Shown here piece by piece: positions 51,724-60,532 of a DNA stretch of 64,000 bases (positions are counted from its first letter, which is position 1; each line of letters opens with the position of its first letter). Both the position numbers and the translations under genes were made by a program. The notes below the pieces were generated by a model. That model was not told the DNA's origin and did no database searches. It was given only the letters and a program-made list of their open reading frames with translations. The stretch covers positions 22,087,896-22,151,895 of the forward strand of contig NC_067206.1 of the NCBI RefSeq assembly GCF_026262505.1, written 5' to 3'. Source of the stretch: Trichomonas vaginalis G3. Lineage: Eukaryota > Parabasalia > Trichomonadida > Trichomonadidae.

Positions 51724-52638
51724 TCACAAGCGTCTTACATGAATTGTACGATGTATATTTGAAATTCTAAACAGTTTTGTAGCTTCTATTTCTTCTGTCA
51801 GTATGTCAAAAGTTTTAACTATGCCGAATGTTTCTTTATATTTCTTCTTGACATCAGATAGAAGGAAATCGTCAGCAGTTGGATAGTTTTTGTTCAGAAA
51901 TGTCAACATGTCCATTTTATCTTCTGCTGGTTTCTCTGCTTCTTTCTTTAAATCTGCATAGTCGTTTCGCATTCTTTCTATCTCTTTGACGGAGTAGTTA
52001 TATTTCCTCATTGCTGCTTTACATTTTGAACATTGTGGGTTCATTTTAGCATTGTACATTGAAATAAAACCTGCAAGTATGACTAAGGCGTCAATGGTTT
52101 TCTTTAACTCAAAAGTTGCTGGTTTTATCTGTTCGTTCCATACTTTACCTCTTTTATCTTTATCTCTTATCTGCCATACACATTTTGCAACTAACGAAAC
52201 AAAGTTGTCGTAGGTCTTAAATTCTTCAGATTTGTATATGTCAGAGATGTTCTTATATACCATATCGCAGTCTTTGTCCATGACTTTGTGGTTGCAATGA
52301 AATCCAAGAAACTCATAGTTTACCTTACGTATGAACTTCTTGGTTTCTACTGAGTCAGTTGCTTTGACTTCTATTTCATCGAATTCTGGAATAGTAAGCT
52401 TTTGTTGTTGTATTTCAGGAAGTTTAGGTAGATGGTCAATAATATCCTGCATTTCATAAAGATATTGTTCATTTGTTTCATCTTTCGCACTACAGTCTAA
52501 ATCTCCTTGGAGAAGTTCCTGCTTTATCTTCTGGATTTCTGTTTCGAAAGTATATGAAGAAGGAATGAAGCTTTTCATCTCTACTAACATAGATGTTGGG
52601 TTCATGACTAACGAGTTTGGTGCTGTTGTTGCTAACAT
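51724..52638 (-). CDS. CxxC-containing 304-aa element protein, copy 2
   Basis: An open frame. It has an acidic N-terminal half (EIQKIKQELLQGDLDCSAKD), a central FLGFHCNHKVMDKDC stretch with several Cys/His, a possible zinc knuckle CSKCK (~residues 205-209) and a helical charged C-terminus. I do not recognise the family. Its place among KilA-N and GIY-YIG genes, with the same leader TATTGTAAGAAC, suggests a regulatory or early function. Relic counterpart at 23430. Confidence 0.65.
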   Translation of the reverse strand: MLATTAPNSLVMNPTSMLVEMKSFIPSSYTFETEIQKIKQELLQGDLDCSAKDETNEQYLYEMQDIIDHLPKLPEIQQQKLTIPEFDEIEVKATDSVETKKFIRKVNYEFLGFHCNHKVMDKDCDMVYKNISDIYKSEEFKTYDNFVSLVAKCVWQIRDKDKRGKVWNEQIKPATFELKKTIDALVILAGFISMYNAKMNPQCSKCKAAMRKYNYSVKEIERMRNDYADLKKEAEKPAEDKMDMLTFLNKNYPTADDFLLSDVKKKYKETFGIVKTFDILTEEIEATKLFRISNIHRTIHVRRL

Positions 52639-53258
52639 GTTCTTACAATAAAAATAAAAAATATTTTTTTTAAAAAACTAACTTTTTTTATTTCGGGAAA
52701 ATTCATGAAAATTCAACGGGTGAGAAAAGAGGTGAGAAAACAGGTGAGATCTCACCTCTTCACCTAAAATATATTTTTTGGTCCGGGAACAACAAAATGA
52801 ACGAGTTTTGGTTGAAAAATACGGTGGAGCCACTTTTGGCTCGACCTCAAAACAAGCATTTTGTGAAGAATATACCAATCGCCGGAATTCCGGCTATTGC
52901 TTTTTATACAAAACATTGACGATGAAGTCTTGACAAAACAAGCATTTTGTGAAGAATATACCACCCCGCGGAATTCCGGCTATTGCTTTTTATACAAAAC
53001 ATTGACGATGAAGTCTCAACAAAACAAGCATTTTGTGAAGAATATACCAATCGCCGGAATTCCGGCTATTGCTTTTTATACAAAACATTGACGATGAAGT
53101 TTATTTCCTGTGTTGTTGTCAAAATGTCATGTTGTCACACTTTTTCAGAGAAGTTCGTTTAACCGAGTGACCGAGTGACCTGGTGACCTGGTGAGATCTA
53201 AAAACCATCTAACCTAAAATATATTTTTGCCGAATTCAATAAAAATAAAATGGTTCAT
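52639..53258. repeat. Array of three palindromic cassettes between genes, copy 2
   Basis: Equivalent of 22704-23429: GGTGAGATCTCACC (52743-52756), GAGCCACTTTTGGCTC, and three cassettes between 52850 and 53100. The cassettes are centred on GCCGGAATTCCGGC (52881-52894, again near 53052) or a mixed form. GACCGAGTGACCTGGTGACC repeats (about 53165) and AAAATATATTTTTGC follow. One cassette fewer than copy 1. No gene. Confidence 0.8.
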
Positions 53259-53921
53259 TTACTCACAATATTTTTGTACAAAAGGACCCCAAACTTTTAA
53301 CCTCTCTTCTGCAGCTTCTAATGAAACTTTAGCGAGTTCATATTCTCTAAATTCTCTCTTTAAATCTTCTTGTTCCCATTGGTCTAGTTCGTATGGAGAG
53401 TCTCTATAACCAGAACATATCTCACGTTCATGTTCTATTTGTTTTAAACGCATTTTTCTAACTTCTTGTTCGAACAAAGGTTTTGCATTCTCTACTGTAT
53501 CTTCAAGTTCTTCTTCATCTAATTTCTCATGAACTTTCTTGTCTATGGAGTCCATAATTTTTCCAACTGTTATACAATATTTTGGAGAAGCCCACATTGC
53601 TATATAGTTTAGAAGTCTTGGGTCTACATACGTTCCTCTAACCTGTTTGATTTCATCCGGAATTCCTGCACGCATTTTGTATAAAAAGCAATAGCCGGAA
53701 TTCCGGCGATTGGTATATTCTTCACAAAATGCCTTATAATACTCTTCCCAGGACTTATTTTCCAACAACTTTCTAAAGTCTTTCCTAAACTGCTGACACA
53801 TCTTTGTTACATTTATATAACCATCCTTGTCTCTACGTAAGACTTCAATACCGTTATAGGTGCCTTTTGTGAATGTTTCGCCATTAGATTTGTTCGTGAA
53901 CGTTTTTGCTTCGACTGTCAT
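53259..53921 (-). CDS. KilA-N domain regulator 1, copy 2
   Basis: A 220-aa open frame, nearly identical to 22041-22703. The main difference is in the cassette-encoded part, here FCEEYTNRRNSGYCFLYKMR. Its DNA core is the palindrome GCCGGAATTCCGGC rather than CGCGGAATTCCGCG. KilA-N signature GTYVDPRLLNYIAMWASPKY. Leader TATTGTAAGAACAGT. Confidence 0.85.
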   Translation of the reverse strand: MTVEAKTFTNKSNGETFTKGTYNGIEVLRRDKDGYINVTKMCQQFRKDFRKLLENKSWEEYYKAFCEEYTNRRNSGYCFLYKMRAGIPDEIKQVRGTYVDPRLLNYIAMWASPKYCITVGKIMDSIDKKVHEKLDEEELEDTVENAKPLFEQEVRKMRLKQIEHEREICSGYRDSPYELDQWEQEDLKREFREYELAKVSLEAAEERLKVWGPFVQKYCE

Positions 53922-54123
53922 ACTGTTCTTACAATAAAAATAAAAAATATTTTTGGTGGGACGTTGGACATTCGTTTGTGGCTTAACCGTCGGACCACAA
54001 CGATAAAAATCTCATTTTAACTCACTTTTTTTCTATCTTAAGGAAATTCATGAAAATTCAAGAGGGTGAAAAAACAGGTGAGAAAAGAGGTGAGATCTCA
54101 CCACTTCACCTAAAATATATTTT
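53922..54123. promoter_or_regulatory. Intergenic module between KilA-N 1 and paralog B, copy 2
   Basis: Carries the leader TATTGTAAGAACAGT, the motif CGTTGGACATTCGTTTGTG (53962-53980), GGTGAGATCTCACC (54090-54103) and AAAATATATTTTTC. Compared with copy 1 there is no GGAATTCC cassette here. Confidence 0.55.
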
Positions 54124-54984
54124 TCAATACTTTTTCAGCACTTTTCCGTAGTTGTATATGAAAGACAATTCGAGATAAAAGTCATAGTATAGTGGAATAA
54201 TATGCTGCACACCGTTTGTTGTGAACCAGACTTGAAAGTCAGAGAAACTGTTACTAGGTGGTTCGTAGAATTTAGAAGCAAAGTCATAGAAGTCCTTACC
54301 GATACATAGAAAACTGTTGTTGCTTGAACTGAAACTTGCATGACACATGACATTTTGAGGGTCAAATACGTTTCTATAAACTGTCAAATCTGTTGGTGGA
54401 AGTACAAATTTAAATGGACCATCTGGTGGTAATGGTTCGTTCTGGTTTAGTAACCGAAGAAATTGTGCCCAAGAACGCCTGTCCACCCCCCAATATAAAA
54501 ACTCTGTATCTCTTGGAGGGTTAATTTCAATCTTTTGAAATGAAACTGTGGAGTTCATCTTGTCGTATTCTAGCTTCAGATAGTATGTTCCATTTAGTAA
54601 AGAGTCGTATTTTTCTTGAAATTCCCAGTAGTATTTGTTTATTTGAGTTTGAAAGTCATTTAGAGTTTTTTCAAGACTTTCGTCTGAACGAATTGTAAAG
54701 ATTTTCATTTCGTCAAATTTTTCTATTAGACCATCAGAACCTTTATACTGACCGTGAAAATATACTGCGAACATAAACGCGTTAGTTCTATTTGAAAACA
54801 AAACTCTTCTAAATCCTATTGCCTTTGCATCTGAAGGACTTTGAAGCCAACGAATTGGATAGTCAAACCTGTATGTTCGGGATGAAATTTCTTCATCTGA
54901 TATAGTCCTGCCAGCGTTTGTAAAGATATAGTCTAACGGTTTTGTATCTGCTACTTTTGTTCTTTGTTTTTCAACCTGAAGCAT
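54124..54984 (-). CDS. Structural-type paralog B, 286 aa, copy 2
   Basis: Open frame and a clear paralog of the 282-aa protein at 59420: both share TKPLDYIFTN/TKPLDELFTN, YRFDYPIRWLQSPS, a central FxxxLxxFQTQINKYYWEF, and the C-terminal YEPPSNSFSDFQVWFTTNG and LELSFIYNY. Beta-rich and without enzyme motifs. Two diverged copies next to capsid-type and fibre genes suggest related virion components (inference). Leader TTACATATATAAA. Confidence 0.6.
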   Translation of the reverse strand: MLQVEKQRTKVADTKPLDYIFTNAGRTISDEEISSRTYRFDYPIRWLQSPSDAKAIGFRRVLFSNRTNAFMFAVYFHGQYKGSDGLIEKFDEMKIFTIRSDESLEKTLNDFQTQINKYYWEFQEKYDSLLNGTYYLKLEYDKMNSTVSFQKIEINPPRDTEFLYWGVDRRSWAQFLRLLNQNEPLPPDGPFKFVLPPTDLTVYRNVFDPQNVMCHASFSSSNNSFLCIGKDFYDFASKFYEPPSNSFSDFQVWFTTNGVQHIIPLYYDFYLELSFIYNYGKVLKKY

Positions 54985-55020
54985 TTTATATATGTAAAAA
55001 TATACTGTTTTAAAAACGTT

Positions 55021-55605
55021 TTAAAATGGTATGCCATATAGCTTCTTGAATTTGTTAAGAAGTATATGAACGTATTTTCCATCTGTATCTCTAGCGTTTA
55101 CATGAGCATAGCCATCCTTAGTAAAATATACTTGTAATTTCCTATAGTTTACGCCGGTATAAAAGTAGAAAGAGTCTTGTTCTTCGCTATAGTAGTAAAA
55201 CTCAAACGTATGCTCGCCATAGTCTGTAATTTCAATTGTTTCATCTTCTAGTTCGTCGACAAATTCGAATACAATATCTCCAAATTTGCCTATGTTCTTA
55301 TTGTTTTCAGAACGAGTGACCCAACGCAAGTTTTCAAGTCTATTGTCGTTTCTTATACGGTTTATATGGTCTACAAAAGGTAAATTGTTAGGATTCGGTA
55401 TAAAATGAGTTGCAATGACAACATGTTTTAAATAGCGTTTCCCACTCATCCTCATCATAGCATATCCGTCATTTCGCTCACATTCGCTTAAAACTCTTTT
55501 TGTCTCTTTTTTTCTGACTTCAAATGACTCACAACAGTGAATTTCATATTTCTCATCTAACAAACAAGTTTCCCAACGGTCTTCTCCAACAAACTCAGCG
55601 TACAT
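55021..55605 (-). CDS. HNH endonuclease, copy 2
   Basis: A 194-aa open frame. The HNH core reads KHVVIATHFIPNPNNLPFVD, then HINRIRNDNRLENLRWVT, then RSENNKN. This is the signature of phage/virus HNH endonucleases (HNH_3 type), with the His-Asn-His residues H (DH), N (NRLEN) and upstream ATHF. N-terminal NUMOD-like segment, C-terminal beta-rich part (TKDGYAHVNARDTDGKYVHI). Probably a free-standing homing-type nuclease living in the element. It sits between paralog B and the charged 194-aa gene. Confidence 0.85.
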   Translation of the reverse strand: MYAEFVGEDRWETCLLDEKYEIHCCESFEVRKKETKRVLSECERNDGYAMMRMSGKRYLKHVVIATHFIPNPNNLPFVDHINRIRNDNRLENLRWVTRSENNKNIGKFGDIVFEFVDELEDETIEITDYGEHTFEFYYYSEEQDSFYFYTGVNYRKLQVYFTKDGYAHVNARDTDGKYVHILLNKFKKLYGIPF

Positions 55606-55639
55606 TTCAAATAAAATAAAAAAATGTTTTTTTGAAAAA

Positions 55640-55745
55640 AATGTTTTGTTTTAAATGGTATGCCATTTCATATTTCTCATCTAACAAACAAGTTTCCCAA
55701 CGGTCTTCTCCAACAAACTCAGCGTACATTTCAAATAAAAATAAA
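55640..55745. repeat. Partial duplication of the HNH gene ends
   Basis: Bases ~55655-55740 repeat the 5' end of the HNH gene and its leader (TCTCATCTAACAAACAAG ... CAGCGTACATTTCAAATAAA). They are joined to a short piece of its 3' end (TTTTAAATGGTATGCCAT). The copy is too short to encode anything and is absent from copy 1. Confidence 0.8.
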
Positions 55746-55760
55746 AAAAATGTTTTTCCT

Positions 55761-56345
55761 TTACTTTACATAACCGTTCGCTGCCAAAAGTCTTTGACGC
55801 CAACCCATACCAGCTAATGAAGGTTGACTTGTTTTAGTCTCCAAACTAAACTTTGGTTTTGGTTTATCTTCAGTTTTTGGTTTTTCTTCTTCTATTGGTT
55901 TTTCGTCATTTTTCGGTTCATTTGACTTTACCTCACTTGCTGGAATAGTTGTGTCGTCAACATCTTCATAAATGTCATATGCCATTTGTTTCTGTTTTCC
56001 TTTCAACTTTTTGTGTTTGTTGTAAAGTTTAGAATATTTCGACTCTAAGTCAATGAGATGTTCTATAATGAACTGTTGGTCAGTGAAGTAAACTTTTCCA
56101 TCTGTTGTCTCGAAAGCTCCTTCAGACTTCAATATTTTATTTGTGAGAGTCTGTTTCTTTTTTGAGATACTAGCCGTTCCATTTTTATGAAAAGTGACTT
56201 TGTAGTTAGGGTTTGTATTTCCAGACCTGGCACTTTCTATTATTGAATTTTTCTCTTCATCTGTAAGTTCTTTGACAGGTTTTGACAATGGTTCTGAACT
56301 TTTTGTTTGTGGTGTCAAATCTACCGTTTCAACTTCTTCGGTCAT
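55761..56345 (-). CDS. Charged 194-aa element protein, copy 2
   Basis: Open frame MTEEVETVDLTPQTKSSEPL. It has an acidic disordered start, a middle domain (NYKVTFHKNGTASISKKKQT), a helical part (LIDLESKYSKLYNKHKKL) and a Pro/Lys/Glu-rich linker. It ends SLAGMGWRQRLLAANGYVK. No known family. Shares the late-type leader TTTTTACTGAGATGAA. Confidence 0.6.
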   Translation of the reverse strand: MTEEVETVDLTPQTKSSEPLSKPVKELTDEEKNSIIESARSGNTNPNYKVTFHKNGTASISKKKQTLTNKILKSEGAFETTDGKVYFTDQQFIIEHLIDLESKYSKLYNKHKKLKGKQKQMAYDIYEDVDDTTIPASEVKSNEPKNDEKPIEEEKPKTEDKPKPKFSLETKTSQPSLAGMGWRQRLLAANGYVK

Positions 56346-56364
56346 TTCATCTCAGTAAAAAATT

Positions 56365-56520
56365 TTAGTTTGGTTTGTTTTCAACTGGTTGTTGAGGTTT
56401 TTTAAGTCGGTCTAAAACTTCCTGAGGTATAGGAAGAACTTGACAAACACGTGGTTGTGTAACTGCTGGAAGCCGACAAAGCCATCTTGAGCCCATTTGT
56501 CTCAATGCTGTATTGTTCAT
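56365..56520 (-). CDS. 51-aa element protein, copy 2
   Basis: Short open frame MNNTALRQMGSRWLCRLPAV ending QPVENKPN. It lies between two genes with 19-20 bp gaps on each side and the same TTTTTACTGGGATGAA leader, and has a relic at 19511, so it is a real gene. Function unknown. Confidence 0.55.
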   Translation of the reverse strand: MNNTALRQMGSRWLCRLPAVTQPRVCQVLPIPQEVLDRLKKPQQPVENKPN

Positions 56521-56539
56521 TTCATCCCAGTAAAAAATT

Positions 56540-56941
56540 TTACATTCCCCACGTTTGAGGTGGTTGCGGTTGGTTGTTGTTTACCCACTGTTGTGCATGG
56601 TTATATCCTCTGTTAAAGAATCTTTCACCTTGGTCCATGTAGTGCCCTGCTTGGTTATAGTAGTCATTTGCTTTGTTATAGTAGTTTCCTGCTTGTCTTC
56701 CTACATTGTCCATCCATCCTTGAACTTTTCCTCTTGTTTCAGGATTTGGAATAAGATTTGCTGCATCTCGTGCTACCTCCCAACCTTTCTGTACAGTTTG
56801 TATAATAGGTTGTGCTTTCTCTTTCAGTATACCTAAAGTACTCAAAATCTTCCTTCCAACTCCAAATACACCTCTGGCTAGTGTTCCCACTGCGGGTAAA
56901 AATCTAGATGCGACTCCTGCTAATGCGCCAAATAAACCCAT
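56540..56941 (-). CDS. pVI-like hydrophobic/amphipathic protein, copy 2
   Basis: A 133-aa open frame MGLFGALAGVASRFLPAVGT with a glycine/alanine-rich hydrophobic amphipathic N-terminus (~1-45), a helical middle and a Tyr/Asn/Gln-rich C-terminus. The N-terminus resembles membrane-active peptides of capsid cement/lytic proteins (adenovirus pVI, Polinton minor capsid proteins) in character, not in sequence. Divergent from integrase across 16 bp. Confidence 0.55.
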   Translation of the reverse strand: MGLFGALAGVASRFLPAVGTLARGVFGVGRKILSTLGILKEKAQPIIQTVQKGWEVARDAANLIPNPETRGKVQGWMDNVGRQAGNYYNKANDYYNQAGHYMDQGERFFNRGYNHAQQWVNNNQPQPPQTWGM

Positions 56942-56957
56942 TTCTTATGGGTTAAAA

Positions 56958-57917
56958 ATGACGAATTCAAACAAGGACCCGTATGTTTCTAAAGCAACAA
57001 AGAAAGCACTCATGGTAAAAATCTTTAGTTCAACACCAAATGCTTGGTTTATGGATATCATGGAAAACATTCCGAGAGTTAGAACAGATGGACCACCATA
57101 CTGGCTAATATTTGTTGGTCAAAACACAAGATACTGTGAAGCCATACCATTATGGTCCAAAAATATTTTAGATGTGAAAACTGCTTTGACAATATTCGTT
57201 GACAAATACCATCCAACAAAACTGACATCTGACTGTGAAAGTTCTTTCAAATCAGACGATATTAAAAACTATCTGCGTTCAAAAAATGTAAACCAATATT
57301 TCATTGTCGACCAAAACCATTCTGCTCTTGGTGTCATTGACAGTTGTATAAAAATCTTAAGAGACTTAAACCAACCACAAGGTGGTGAAGCAAATGAAAT
57401 GTCATATGACGACAAGTATAGACACTTCTCCATGGCAAAGATGAGACAAGTTTTAAATATTTACAATAGCCGTAAACAAAAAGGTTTGGGAAACCACTCC
57501 CCCGAAGAAATGAAAAACAACCCCGACTTAGAGAAAGACTATATATTTAATAGTTTAGTCAAAAGAGACAAACAAGAAAGAATGCCAGGCTTCAAACTTA
57601 AGAAAGGTGACAAAGTAAAAATAGAAATACCTAAACGCGACCCATATGAAAATACTATTGACTATGACAACAATGGGAACTCGACAGGTACTCACATTCG
57701 TGTTCGTAAAAATAGAAGAAAGTATACAAGAGAATATTATGAAGTTTTAGGCAAACATGGCAAAATGTACAGACTGCAAGCAGAAGATAAAACTACTATT
57801 GTCAGACCTCGTTTCAAACTTGTTAAGGTTCAAGGTGGTATACTTTCAAAGACAGTTCCTAACAAATATAAGACAACTCCTGACGAATATGCTAAAGAAG
57901 TTGAAAATGACGACTAA
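56958..57917 (+). CDS. Retroviral-type (rve) integrase, copy 2
   Basis: A 319-aa open frame. The catalytic core has FSSTPNAWFMDIMENI (first Asp), KLTSDCESSFKSDDI (second Asp), and FIVDQNHSALGVIDSCIKIL, the usual third-position block. A C-terminal SH3/chromo-like part holds PGFKLKKGDKVKIEIPKRDP and YEVLGKHGKMYRL. This enzyme joins element ends to target DNA with 5-6 bp staggering. It is convergent with the tail-fibre gene, the stops overlapping by 4 nt. Confidence 0.9.
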   Translation: MTNSNKDPYVSKATKKALMVKIFSSTPNAWFMDIMENIPRVRTDGPPYWLIFVGQNTRYCEAIPLWSKNILDVKTALTIFVDKYHPTKLTSDCESSFKSDDIKNYLRSKNVNQYFIVDQNHSALGVIDSCIKILRDLNQPQGGEANEMSYDDKYRHFSMAKMRQVLNIYNSRKQKGLGNHSPEEMKNNPDLEKDYIFNSLVKRDKQERMPGFKLKKGDKVKIEIPKRDPYENTIDYDNNGNSTGTHIRVRKNRRKYTREYYEVLGKHGKMYRLQAEDKTTIVRPRFKLVKVQGGILSKTVPNKYKTTPDEYAKEVENDD

Positions 57918-59401
57918 GCATTTCTATACCATGCGTAAACTGTCATGTAAGGTGGCATGTAGTCTTTACTTTGTCCCGTTGTTTGCGTATACCCTGAAAC
58001 GCGATGTGTATGGTTTCCTTCTCCCTGTGTGTTACCCCAGAAACAATTTATAGCAAACTGAACGTTGTCTTTAACATCATATCCTTTACCTTTTTTCATT
58101 GCTGACCAATCCCAAAATCTATGCTTATGCCAACCTGCTTCAGCTGTAGTTAAATCTATGTAGTGACTGTGCGCAGGTAAATTTTCACCTGAAATCGTTT
58201 TACTTCCACCTGTTTCCTTTGAAGAGTTTGCACAATACAAAAACCTGTCGACTATTTGAGTCCAAGTTCCAAAACCAAGTACTACTTCTGGTCTGGTAGA
58301 GTTCATTGACGTATAAATAGAACCTATAGGATATAGTGTTTGAAGTATTTCTGTCTTTAATGTTTGAAGCTCTGTTTTGTCTGCTTTTTTATCATATAAA
58401 TCTTGAGCAGTGAATTTAACTTTGTTTTCATCCTCCATGACATAGACATTTCTACATCTAATGTATCTCATCGTTGTTATGTCTTCATCCGATGTTAAAC
58501 CTTGTGGAAAGTTAGGAGGTTTCCAATTTAATACATCCCCACCAGTTTCTTCAACCGTTCCTTCAATATTTTCTATACCAACAGTTGCGAAGAAATCGTG
58601 TGTATGGTTCTTATCTGCCTTCTTTTCAAGGCTAACGTTTAAGTCTGTTATTTCAGAAGATGTATGTGTATGTCCAACGTCACTTTTCCTGTTTAAGGTT
58701 TCTTGTAAGTTTGTAATATTTGCAATGGTATGTGTATGTCCAACGTCACTTTTCCTGTTTAAGGTTTCTTGTAAGTTTGTAATATTTGCAATGGTATGTG
58801 TATGTCCAACGTCACTTTTCCTGTTTAAGGTTTCTTGTAAGTTTGTAATATTTGCAATGGTATGTGTATGAGTCTTTTTAGAATATTCGTTTTCAGCTCT
58901 TGTCACTTCACTTGACATTTTATTGTCAACATATGTTTTGTCTGCTAGTTCAGGATGAGTATGTTCTTTTGTTGCATATGTTGCATCTGCTCTGTCATGT
59001 TCTTCTTGAACTTTTTCAATGACATACTCTTTGTCAGCTTTCTTTTCAACATCCTCTTTTGTTGCATATGTTGCATCTGCTCTGTCATGTTCTTCTTGAA
59101 CTTTTTCAATGACATACTCTTTGTCAGCTTTGTTGTCAACATCTGCTTTCAAAAGAAGTTCATCTATAGGTTTCTCGTTTAAAGTTCCTTTTGTTGGATT
59201 TACACAGACAGTATGGTTCCTATTGTCTTGAAACAGAAACTCATCTGTCATTGGGTTCATTGTCAGTTTTAAGTTTCCTTCTTTCAATGACTCAGATATC
59301 TTAGAATAGTTTGAAAAGTTTGTTGTGTTCTTATTTAGAGCTTGTACAATGAGTTGTCGGTTGTGTTGTATTTCTCTCATAGACGCTGTTTCTTTCGACA
59401 T
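57914..59401 (-). CDS. Phage-type tail-fibre/collar-domain protein, copy 2
   Basis: A 495-aa open frame, nearly identical to 16716-18113 but 30 residues longer because the block ADKEYVIEKVQEEHDRADAT occurs twice. Three HTHTIANITNLQETLNRK repeats, then the collar domain with YPIGSIYTSMNSTRP, GGSKTISGENLPAHSHYI and MPPYMTVYAWYRNA. The repeat number differs between copies while the frame stays open, as in phage fibre genes. Confidence 0.85.
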   Translation of the reverse strand: MSKETASMREIQHNRQLIVQALNKNTTNFSNYSKISESLKEGNLKLTMNPMTDEFLFQDNRNHTVCVNPTKGTLNEKPIDELLLKADVDNKADKEYVIEKVQEEHDRADATYATKEDVEKKADKEYVIEKVQEEHDRADATYATKEHTHPELADKTYVDNKMSSEVTRAENEYSKKTHTHTIANITNLQETLNRKSDVGHTHTIANITNLQETLNRKSDVGHTHTIANITNLQETLNRKSDVGHTHTSSEITDLNVSLEKKADKNHTHDFFATVGIENIEGTVEETGGDVLNWKPPNFPQGLTSDEDITTMRYIRCRNVYVMEDENKVKFTAQDLYDKKADKTELQTLKTEILQTLYPIGSIYTSMNSTRPEVVLGFGTWTQIVDRFLYCANSSKETGGSKTISGENLPAHSHYIDLTTAEAGWHKHRFWDWSAMKKGKGYDVKDNVQFAINCFWGNTQGEGNHTHRVSGYTQTTGQSKDYMPPYMTVYAWYRNA

Positions 59402-59419
59402 TTTTATTCTAGATAAAAT

Positions 59420-60268
59420 ATGCTTTCAATAGAAAAAGAAAATTCAAGAGTTGCTACAACTAAACCATTAGATGAACTTTTTACTAACGTAGGTCAAAAG
59501 TTTGAGACAGAGACCGTAAAGCATGAAGGCTATCGTTTTGACTACCCACTAAGATGGTTAAGAGACCCATCCGTCACAAAAGCTGTTGGCTTTCGTAGAA
59601 TGAAGTTCATTTCAGAAGCCATACATGGTTTCCCATTTACGGTCGCTTTTGAAATTCGATACTATAACAAAGAGAAACGTACGTATGAGAAATTTGAACA
59701 GGGAAAACTTTTACAAGTTAGTTTGCTTGTAAACTTAGAAACAACTCTTCAAGCTTTTCAAGAAAAAATAAACGATATCTATCTCGAATATGCAAACCAG
59801 TTTAACATTGACGAAGGAGAGTACCATCTCGATATTTTATATGACAGGAAAAATGCAACTGTTAAAATCAATAGAATAGAAGACCTTGGAGACAACGTTT
59901 ATATTTCTACAAAATATAACAACTTGGCATGGTATAGATTTTTGAGGATGTTAAATCAGCCTGCAGAATATCCAGTACACCCGAACTTTTATGAAGTCGA
60001 AAACCCTAATGGAACATATGAAAATGTTTTCGACTCAGATGCTATTATCGTTCATGCTTCATTTTCTGGTGCACAAAACTCTTTTTTATGCTTGGCAAAT
60101 GACTTTTACGAAAAACCTACAAAGCTATATGAACCACCAAGTGGAAGTATTTCAGACTTTCAAGTATGGTTTACTACAGATGGAAGAAAGAGAATAGTTC
60201 CATTATACCATGCGTTTTACTTAGAACTTAGTTTCATATACAACTACTATCGAACGGTAAAAATATAA
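59420..60268 (+). CDS. Structural-type paralog A, 282 aa, copy 2
   Basis: Open frame MLSIEKENSRVATTKPLDEL. Shares FDYPLRWL, VGFRRMKF, LYEPPSGSISDFQVWFTT and LELSFIYNYY with paralog B (54124-54984). Divergent from the tail-fibre gene across 18 bp and ends 3 bp from the convergent amphipathic peptide gene. Function unknown, likely virion-related by position. Confidence 0.6.
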   Translation: MLSIEKENSRVATTKPLDELFTNVGQKFETETVKHEGYRFDYPLRWLRDPSVTKAVGFRRMKFISEAIHGFPFTVAFEIRYYNKEKRTYEKFEQGKLLQVSLLVNLETTLQAFQEKINDIYLEYANQFNIDEGEYHLDILYDRKNATVKINRIEDLGDNVYISTKYNNLAWYRFLRMLNQPAEYPVHPNFYEVENPNGTYENVFDSDAIIVHASFSGAQNSFLCLANDFYEKPTKLYEPPSGSISDFQVWFTTDGRKRIVPLYHAFYLELSFIYNYYRTVKI

Positions 60269-60271
60269 TTT

Positions 60272-60514
60272 TTAATACGGTTGAGGTGTTGGATTTGGTT
60301 GCCAACTAGACTGTGGTGCAGGTTCAGGCTGTTGTATAACAGGAGCTTGTTCTTCTGGTTCAGGGTCTTTAGGTATAATACCAACGAACTGACCTACCCT
60401 TTTACCAATATTTTTGACTCCGTTCCAAATTCCTCTTCCGACAGATTTTATTCCATTCCATATACCTCTTCCAACATTTCGAAAGAAGTTTCCTATTCTT
60501 CCAAAGAAACCCAT
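60272..60514 (-). CDS. Amphipathic Gly/Trp/Lys peptide, 80 aa, copy 2
   Basis: Open frame MGFFGRIGNFFRNVGRGIWN, then the tandem motif GIWNGIKSVGR/GIWNGVKNIGKR, a short linker, and a Pro/Gln-rich tail ending PNPTPQPY. The first ~45 residues form a cationic amphipathic helix with aromatic residues, the character of membrane-disrupting or capsid-cement peptides of non-enveloped viruses. Role is inference. Leader ACATATAGTAAA. Confidence 0.6.
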   Translation of the reverse strand: MGFFGRIGNFFRNVGRGIWNGIKSVGRGIWNGVKNIGKRVGQFVGIIPKDPEPEEQAPVIQQPEPAPQSSWQPNPTPQPY

Positions 60515-60532
60515 TTTACTATATGTAAAAAT

